Assembly (NCBI GenBank): GCA_033961575.1
Contig: CM066732.1
Span: 72,764,687 to 72,828,686 of the forward strand
DNA length: 64,000 bases
Origin: Aselliscus stoliczkanus
Lineage: Eukaryota > Chordata > Mammalia > Chiroptera > Hipposideridae
Direction of reading: 5' to 3'
The notes beneath the pieces are model-generated. The model had not been told where the DNA came from and ran no database searches. It saw nothing but the letters and a program-made list of their open reading frames with translations. Below, piece by piece: positions 57,815 to 64,000 of the stretch (the stretch's first letter is position 1; each line of letters starts with the position of its first letter). The position numbers and the translations under genes are program-made.

Positions 57815-58560
57815 CAAGCTATCATCATTTTTAAAATAAACTATTTTAATTTAGAATAATTTTAGATTTACAGAGAAGTTACAGAGACAGTACAGTGAAT
57901 TCCTATGCATAATACTTTTTACCCTAATATCCCCATTCTTAGCATCTTACATTACCATGGTACATTTGTCAAAACTAAAAAACCAGTATTGGTAGGTTGT
58001 TATTAACCAACTCCAAACTTTATTTGGATTTCGCCAATTTTTTCATTAATGTTCTCTTTCTGTTTCAGGATGCAGTCTAGTGTACCACTTGACATTAGTT
58101 GCCATGTCTCTCTGGTCTGTGAAATTTCTTAGTCTTTCTTAGCCTTTTCTTGTTTTTCATGACCTTGACAGTCTTTGGGAATACTGGTCATGCATCCTGC
58201 AGAACGTCCCCCATTCTGGGTTTGTTTGATGGTTTTATAATGATCAGAATGGAGTTATCAGTTTTGAAAACAAAAGCATGGAAGTGAGATGCCCTTCCCA
58301 TCACATCACATCAGAGGGTACCTGATTCCCACATGAGGTCACTATAATGATATTAACCTTTATCACTCTGATAAGGTAATGTTTGCCAAGTTTCTCTGAC
58401 TCTATTCTATGGAAGCAAGTCACTAAGAAAAGCCTGTCCTTGGGGAATGAGGGCTAGGAATTAAAATTGTCATCTTAGAGGGGAGAGTACTGTATGTATG
58501 TATGTATGTATGTATTATTATTATTTAGAATTCTATAAGAAATATTTGTCTCTTCTCTAC
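57815..58560 (-). mobile_element. Old L1 3' UTR, second copy
   Basis: Reversed L1M-type 3' UTR: TTTAGATTTACAGAGAAGTT, TTACATTACCATGGTACATT, 'aaactttatttggatttcgcc', AGGATGCAGTCTAGTGTACC, TTTTTCATGACCTTGACAGT, 'agaacgtcccccattctggg', TTAACCTTTATCACTCTGAT, TGGAAGCAAGTCACTAAGAA. A GTAT microsatellite lies near its end. Confidence 0.88.
58491..58515. repeat. (TGTA)n microsatellite
   Basis: About six TGTA units followed by TTATTATT. Confidence 0.95.
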
Positions 58561-59249
58561 TATCAACCTTTGATTTTGCACTAAAAATACATCCAATTTC
58601 TCTTCTCTGAGAATCCCTTAGGTCATATCTCCAGCTTTTCATGTTTATATTTATGTGATTTTCTTTATGTTGATTGTCCTTACTCCACATGCGTTAGTAA
58701 CTAGTGCTTCATGGCTTCTTTGGAACTGTTTCCTTCCCTTTTGACTCATCTTTTAACTGGCCTCAGGCCCTAATCAAATGCCTAGACTATTGTATATTTG
58801 CAGGCTGTCTCTATCTTTACTGGAGCTGCTGTTTGCTTTCTCTTTACACCACAATTTCTATGGATCCTTTCCTTGTGTCTTTGCTTCTAATCTGAGGATT
58901 GTCATTCCAGGCAGAATAGTCAGAAGTAACCAAACTCACCTGGCATCACTCCACTTTTTACCCACTCTACCATCTGAAGATCAATGTGTTTATTTCCTTC
59001 TCCTGTCTCTTTTCTTGACGCTCCAAAGGCTCTTCCTGAATTCATGTGGGTAGATGTTACATGCTTCATTGTTGGACATCCCCTTTTATCATGGTGACCC
59101 GGCCCTTGTGCAGCTCTGCCTGCTTTCCTCTTAGTTTACCATGTTTTGGATATGGCTCCTTTTCTACACACAGCCTACGTACAATCACACTTTTGTTCTT
59201 GTTCTTCATACTGCAAGGCATATGAACAATAATATGTAATCCTCCTGAA
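58561..59249. other. Unassigned sequence
   Basis: A pyrimidine-rich plus strand with 63- and 91-codon frames (58704-59053) lacking recognisable domains. It may include old L2 debris. Confidence 0.4.
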
Positions 59250-59405
59250 GCTATTATCATTTATCGAGCACCTAGCCTGCAACAACACTGTGCTGTCTAC
59301 TTTATATTCCTAGACTTACTGAATTCTCACAAGATATTGTTATCATATATTCATTTTATAGATGTGAAAGTAAGACTTGGAAAGTTAACTAATATGCCAG
59401 GTTCA
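59250..59405 (-). mobile_element. MIR SINE (diverged)
   Basis: Reversed MIR: TTATCGAGCACCTAGCCTGC, GAATTCTCACAAGATATTGT, ATTTTATAGATGTGAAAGTA, GACTTGGAAAGTTAACTAAT. Confidence 0.7.
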
Positions 59406-59639
59406 TGATTAATTTTAAAATTCCAAAGCCATTTTTCCTTACTAGGTAATTCTGAGTCCTTCGATCATTATTCAGATTAATCTTGAGCTAACACTATAGC
59501 ACATCTTTGACTTTCTGGATATCACTTGAATTCTTGATCATGTTTAAATAAAGCACCTCAGTTTGTGGATAAACTTATTCTCCTCTTTCTATAAAATTTG
59601 AAGCTTTCATCAAAACAATAACCTTGAACAATAATGAAT
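59406..59639. other. Unassigned sequence
   Basis: Nothing recognised. Confidence 0.4.
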
Positions 59640-59850
59640 GATGGATTGTCTAATGTAATCCTCCTAACAACCTTTTGCAATAGATATAGTATTATCCTCA
59701 TTATACATATAAGAAATTGAATTTTAAAGAATTTTAGTTATCTGCTCAATCTAATTACACAAACAAGTTAGTGGCCAAATTGAAATTTGAACTCGAGTTG
59801 TCGAACTTGAAGCCCATACTCTTAACTAACCTACTATCTATAGCAGTGTT
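59640..59850 (-). mobile_element. MIR SINE
   Basis: Reversed MIR: GTAATCCTCCTAACAACCTT, TTATCCTCATTATACATATA, 'caagttagtggccaaattgaaatttgaa', CCCATACTCTTAACTAACCT. The order and spacing fit a nearly full-length MIR. Confidence 0.85.
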
Positions 59851-61049
59851 TGTACGAGCTAACCCTAGTTTAGCTCCTATTGCTTCTCCTTAGTCACCGG
59901 TGCATATATTACCTGCCTCCTTACCTTTCATCCTCAGTCTTAACTAAAAACTATAATGTGGGAAATAAAATTTTAAGTGGGTCTCCAAGGTTAAATGAAG
60001 CATTTCATTTAGAAAGCGTCATTTAACATATTCTCAGACTATGATATCATATTTGTCTCCAGACCATTGAGGACAATATGTCATAATAGAACATAAAGAG
60101 TTTAAACAGATATTAGTCACAAAAGAAAAGAGATTTTAGCATGTTCCTTTGATTCACAGATTACAGTAATAGATAGTCACACTAAACACCACACATTCAT
60201 TTCTAAGTGACATATTCTTACAAATTTCTAAGTACAGTAGTAGTAATTTACAGAATGCTCTTCTTCATCAAGCATTTTGAAAGTTCATTATCACAAGTTT
60301 TGAGGGACTATTGAAATACTTCCATTTGCTTGGAATATCACTGTGTTCAACATCAGGTATAATAAGTGAGCCATGGATTAGGACTTGAAAATCTTTGCAA
60401 CTACAGAGATATTCATTATTAGGGAATTGATTGTAACGGGATTTTACCTGTTACAACTAACTAGTGAAGGTTTTCTAGGTGGAGCAGAAGCTTAACAATT
60501 ATTTAGCAATTTCAGTTATATGGAAGGCCATCCATATAAAAAACAAATCTACTTAGATTCCCCCAAAGCACAGCGAATTAGAGAATCTGGAGAAATAAAA
60601 AGCTGCTGAAGATAAGTTGAATATGTTTTCCAATAGTTTGCTTTTGAATTGCTGCATTTATGGCTCTAATAGAAAAACAATATAATGGCAAAATGACTGA
60701 AAAATAATGTAGGCAATACATTATTCTCCAAAAACCTTCTGAATGATCACTCCTGAATCACCAAAAAGGAAACCCTCAGACTTCCCACCCTCAGCATTAG
60801 CTCTCCCATGTCCATGAAATATGCAGGTACCTTTATCTCTGTCTCTTCTCTTCAAGTCTCTTGATTCTAGAATATTGCCACTCAAATATTATTCCACAAT
60901 GCAGAAGATGGTCATTTCTGAAAATAGGCAACATAGCATTTACCTCCCTTTGCAATGATTGTTACTGCTAACAATGGCGGCCAAATATCTCCCAGTAACC
61001 AAGGACGCAAAAGATTTTAGGTTGTTAGTATTTTGCATAGTGATTACAC
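59851..61049. other. Unassigned sequence
   Basis: No repeat or gene recognised. Confidence 0.45.
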
Positions 61050-61247
61050 ACACATGGTGTAAAATCCATAGAGTAAAAAACATTATACAGTGCAGAGGAA
61101 ATCTCCTTCTCACCTCATCCCTTGTGACCATTTCCTTCCAGAAGCAACCACTGTTGCCAGATTCTTGTGTGTGCTTCCAAAGGTACTCTGCTTTTTTTCC
61201 ACAAGGGGCAGCATTTCAAACATAGCGCTGTGCAGCACCTTTAAAAA
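61050..61247 (-). mobile_element. L1 3' UTR fragment
   Basis: Reversed old L1: 'ctcacctcatcccttgtgacc', TTCCAGAAGCAACCACTGTT, GCCAGATTCTTGTGTGTGCT, ACAAGGGGCAGCATTTCAAA. Overlapping frames here are by-products. Confidence 0.65.
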
Positions 61248-61261
61248 AAAAATTAACAGCT

Positions 61262-61363
61262 GGGCCGGCCGAGTGGCGCGGTGGCTGGGCGCTGGCTTGG
61301 GAGGCCAACGGCCCCGGTTCGGGTCCCACATATGAGGGCCAGTGACACTGCCCTCAAAAAAAA
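61262..61363 (+). mobile_element. tRNA-related SINE (type A), near-consensus
   Basis: GGGCCGGCCGAGTGGCGCGG, box B GGTTCGGGTCC, GAGGGCCAGTGACACTGCCC and A tail. Perfect 14-bp duplications AAAAATTAACAGCT (61248-61261 and 61364-61377). In this copy the head reads GCGGTGGCTGGGCGCTGGCT, with GCTGG replacing the usual GTTAA. Confidence 0.98.
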
Positions 61364-61950
61364 AAAAATTAACAGCTTTATTGAGGCATAATTTACACAT
61401 CAAATAATTGATTCATTTTTAAGTGAACATTTGATGATTATTACAAAATTTACAGAATCACGCAACCATTGCCACAGTCCAATTTTTAGAACATTTACAT
61501 CACTCAAAAAGATCCCTGTTGACCATTTGGAATTATTCCATTTCCCAGCCCCAGGAAAACACTAATTTGCTTTCTGTCCCTATAGGTTGGTCTTTTCTGG
61601 ACATTTTGTATAAATGCAATCATATAAAATACGATCTTTTGTGATAGGCTTCTTTTACTTTAACCTAATGTTTTTAAGATTCATGTATATTTAGCATACA
61701 ACAGTATTTTATTTCTTTTTATTGCTTAGTATTTTACTTTATAAATATGGTTTATCCATTAATCAGTTTGTTTGTTTCCACTTTTGCACTATTATGAATA
61801 ATGTTCCTGTGAATGTTTGTGTAGACATATGTTTTCATTTCTTTTGGGTGATATAAAGAAATGGAATTCCTGGGTTGTATGGCAAATTTATGTTTAACAT
61901 TTTATATAACTCCAATCTGTTTCCAAAATGACTTTTCATTCCTAATATCA
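61364..61950 (-). mobile_element. L1 3' end fragment
   Basis: Reversed L1 3' UTR and ORF2 end: TTTATTGAGGCATAATTTAC, 'aatcacgcaaccattgcc', CTATAGGTTGGTCTTTTCTG, TTTATCCATTAATCAGTTTG, CACTATTATGAATAATGTTC, TATGTTTTCATTTCTTTTGG. Overlapping frames are by-products. Confidence 0.9.
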
Positions 61951-61999
61951 AGGATTGCTCAAAGCCTTCACATTCCCAAGAAAGATCTGTCATTAGGAT
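61951..61999. other. Short spacer
   Basis: Not assigned. Confidence 0.3.
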
Positions 62000-62216
62000 T
62001 GACCCTTGGCTGGCTCTTGGGAGGTGAGCTCTGAGCTCTTGGAATACACTGCCTGATAAAGGTGTGTTTGTATGCCTGATACATTGGGCCATCAATTTGA
62101 TAAGATAGATTATGCTAGCAGTGTGATTTATGGAGAATATCTGTTTTTGCTCTGGGGGGCTGCAGTCTGAGCTGAGGTCAGTGGCACAGATGTGGCATGC
62201 CAACATAGCTGACGCC

Positions 62217-62224
62217 TATAAAAT
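62217..62224 (+). promoter_or_regulatory. TATA box of the LTR
   Basis: TATAAAAT, about 200 bases before the AATAAA. It is a fossil promoter; activity is not implied. Confidence 0.5.
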
Positions 62225-62414
62225 CCCTGGACACCAAGGCTCAGGTGAGCTTCCCTGGCTGGTAACACCTTGCATGTGTTGTCACACATCATTGCTGAAA
62301 GAATTATGAGTGTCCATGTGACTCCATTGGGAGAGGATGCCTGGAAGCTAATACCTGATTTTGCCTTCACCCACATGCCTATCCTTTTGCTGATTTTAAT
62401 CTGTATTTTCCTGT

Positions 62415-62420
62415 AATAAA
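62415..62420 (+). terminator. Poly(A) signal of the LTR
   Basis: AATAAA followed by CAGTAAGCATTTCTTAGTCC, as expected for the R region of this LTR type. Confidence 0.5.
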
Positions 62421-62532
62421 CAGTAAGCATTTCTTAGTCCTGTGAGTCTTTCTAGTGAATAATCAAGGCTGCGAATGAGCTTGGGGATCCACAATACACA
62501 AATCTGTCCCATTTTTCTTTATCTCTCTCTCT

Positions 62533-63062
62533 CTTTTTTTTTTAACAATGAAAAAATGTTATATTAAGAATTAGCCAGCTGGACTCAGTTTAGATGATTC
62601 CAGTTTTGTTGGCAACATCCAAAGCATCATAGTCAAGGGCCAGTCAAACATATACCTTCTTCTCTCCATCAGGCCTGATCAGGGTGTTGACCTTGGCCAC
62701 GTCCATGTCATTGAGCTTCTTCACAGCCTGTTAGATCTGGTGCTTGTTGGCCTTGCCATCCACAATGAACACAAGTGTATTCTTGTCTTCTGTCTTTTCC
62801 ATCACTGACTCTATAGTTAGGGAAACTTGCTGATGGCACAGTGGTCAAGCTTGTTCCTCTTGGGGGCGCTCTTCTGAGGCTATTTGGGCTGCCTTCAGAA
62901 GGTGGGTGACGTATGGATCTTTTTGTGTGTGGCTGTGGATGCCTTTCAGTGCTGCTTTCTTTGCCTTCGCAGCCTTTGCTTTGGTTTCTGCTTTGGGAGG
63001 GGGAGGGGCTTCCTTCTTTGCTTTTGGCTTCATCTTTGTGAAAAAGCTCCCGTTTTTCTGTT
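62533..63062 (-). pseudogene. RPL23A: Processed pseudogene of ribosomal protein L23a
   Basis: On the minus strand the retrocopy begins in the 5' UTR (GGGAGCTTTTTCACAAAGATG), starts at 63033 with [18 protein letters not shown], and ends at a TAA (62592-62590) followed by ACTGAGTCCAGCTGGCTAAT of the 3' UTR and an A run (T run from about 62533). No introns are present. The lysine run after HSH is shifted in frame, about 25 bases are missing in the arginine-rich middle part, a premature TGA at 62847 follows, one base is missing near 62820, and a lysine codon became TAA at 62733. The intact protein is a component of the large ribosomal subunit near the exit tunnel; this copy cannot encode it. Confidence 0.96.
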
Positions 63063-64000
63063 TTATTGTTCATCTTACTGTTATTTATAAGATGTTTATA
63101 AGTAATTAAGAAACTTTGCTTCTGTCTGTGATATAAATTATAAGTAGTTTTCCTAAAATTTTCTTGTCTTTTAACTGTGTTTATGGTGTTTTAGTCAATG
63201 CAAAAACTTTTTACTTTTGTTGAATATAATTTATCATTTATATGGCTTCTGTGTTTTGTATCATAATTAGATTTTGAGTTTGCAGGGTGCTCTTTTTCAG
63301 ATTGTCATAGCACAAGTAGCCCTAAATCAATCACAGTGGTGTCATTTTTCTTCACATCTCTTCTGCTCTGATGTGTCCATTCTCATTGCAAAGTAAACAT
63401 GAAAGTATCTAACTTTCTAAATTGCATTGTACACAAGAGTAACACTCAGTTGGGCCAATAGATTGCTAATCTAATAATAAATGCACTTTTAAAAAGAACC
63501 ACATTAAAGGTTTTTGTGACACAGTCCACCAGAGGTCAGGCTCAAAGAAGGCCACTTTATTAGGCTAGTGACGTTATTTCCACATAAATATTTGTTTAAT
63601 TACTTGTTTAAATATTCTATGGAATAAAGCTATAAATGAGAACACTTTTGACCAGAAAATGTTCCTCAGTATGAAAGCAAATACCTCAGGTTTGTCTTTT
63701 TTATAAATACCATGCATTTTATTACAGCAAGGGAGATGGATGGCCCATTTCAAAATACTTTCCCATTGTCATTACTCCTTTAATTAGACTAGATGAAACT
63801 GGTCTTTAACAATTGGAGTGCTAGCAAGTTGTCTTGATTATTGTTGTTTGTTGCTTTTTTATCCCACCCAAGTAAACTGACTCCTCACCCACTGTCAACA
63901 CATTCTGTATTTTCCACTCAGGAGATAGAAAATTTTATTTTTTTAAATTTCTGCCTGTCTCCATTACATTATTTATTATTATTATTATTATTTGTTTCAG
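63063..64000. other. Unassigned AT-rich sequence
   Basis: Nothing recognised except a (TTA)n run at the very end (63968-63993). The window ends inside ordinary noncoding sequence. Confidence 0.5.

Larger units (their letters stand above)
62000..62500 (+). mobile_element. ERVL-like solo LTR
   Basis: Starts near TGACCCTTGGCTGGCTCT and ends GATCCACAATACACA. It contains a TATA box in CCTATAAAATCCC, CAGGTGAGCTTCCCTGGCTG, TTGTCACACATCATTGCTGA, TGACTCCATTGGGAGAGGAT, AATAAACAGTAAGCATTTCT and 'agtcctgtgagtctttctag'. This order is that of a well-known old mammalian LTR family which I associate with ERVL. No internal viral genes are adjacent. No target duplication could be seen. Confidence 0.75.

Noticed and set aside
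62708..63073. 121-codon minus-strand frame
   Set aside because: It is an alternative frame of the RPL23A retrocopy, opened by frameshifts; the true reading frame starts at 63033.

Overview
The window looks like AT-rich, repeat-dense nuclear DNA of a placental mammal: an intergenic region or the inside of a large intron. I find no host protein-coding exon that I can defend, no functional RNA gene, and nothing prokaryotic. Recognisable content is fossil mobile DNA: LINE-1 fragments (one nearly 4.4 kb copy), ancient L2 and MIR pieces, at least 17 copies of tRNA-related SINEs in four related forms, two mariner/Tc1-type miniature DNA transposons, three LTR-like elements, one RPL23A retropseudogene and many microsatellites.

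Organism: the SINEs combine tRNA-like heads (GGCCGGCC start, box B like GGTTCGGGTCC), 'CACATGGG' tRNA-like repeats and a tail whose sense strand ends CCAATAAAATCTT. From memory these resemble SINEs of yinpterochiropteran bats (Rhinolophus/Pteropus type), and the L1 3' end near 20.4 kb also resembles bat L1 3' UTRs. A non-Rhinolophus rhinolophoid bat is my best guess. It is an inference with no database check.

Layout: 1-8.75 kb is mostly unassigned AT-rich DNA with one SINE and an L2 piece. 8.76-13.16 kb is an inverted, decayed L1 (5' UTR, ORF1, endonuclease part of ORF2, then an internally deleted ORF2). 13.7-14.9 kb holds SINEs, one nested in another. 15.4-18.7 kb is L1 debris on the minus strand. 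19-33 kb mixes L1, L2, MIR, SINEs and both small DNA transposons. 33.6-40.8 kb has SINE copies around a repeat-poor 3.7 kb block. 42-45.7 kb has a possible old LTR, a perfect 17-bp hairpin, a 1.05 kb LTR with TATA and poly(A) signals and a 5-bp target duplication, and a composite SINE. 46.9-49.3 kb is the other repeat-poor block. 49.3-54.1 kb is L2/MIR, with one MIR split by an LTR. 56.6-58.6 kb carries two successive copies of the same L1 3' end. 59-64 kb holds MIRs, L1, an ERVL-like LTR and the RPL23A retrocopy.

No cooperating gene system is present. The more interesting points are the modular SINE families (monomer, long-bodied and three-tRNA forms sharing parts), the two miniature transposons with clean TA duplications, and a strong minus-strand bias of L1 and SINE copies, which would fit an intron of a plus-strand gene. 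Unless a target-site duplication is given, repeat boundaries are approximate, because family assignments rest on recognition of consensus sequence by eye.
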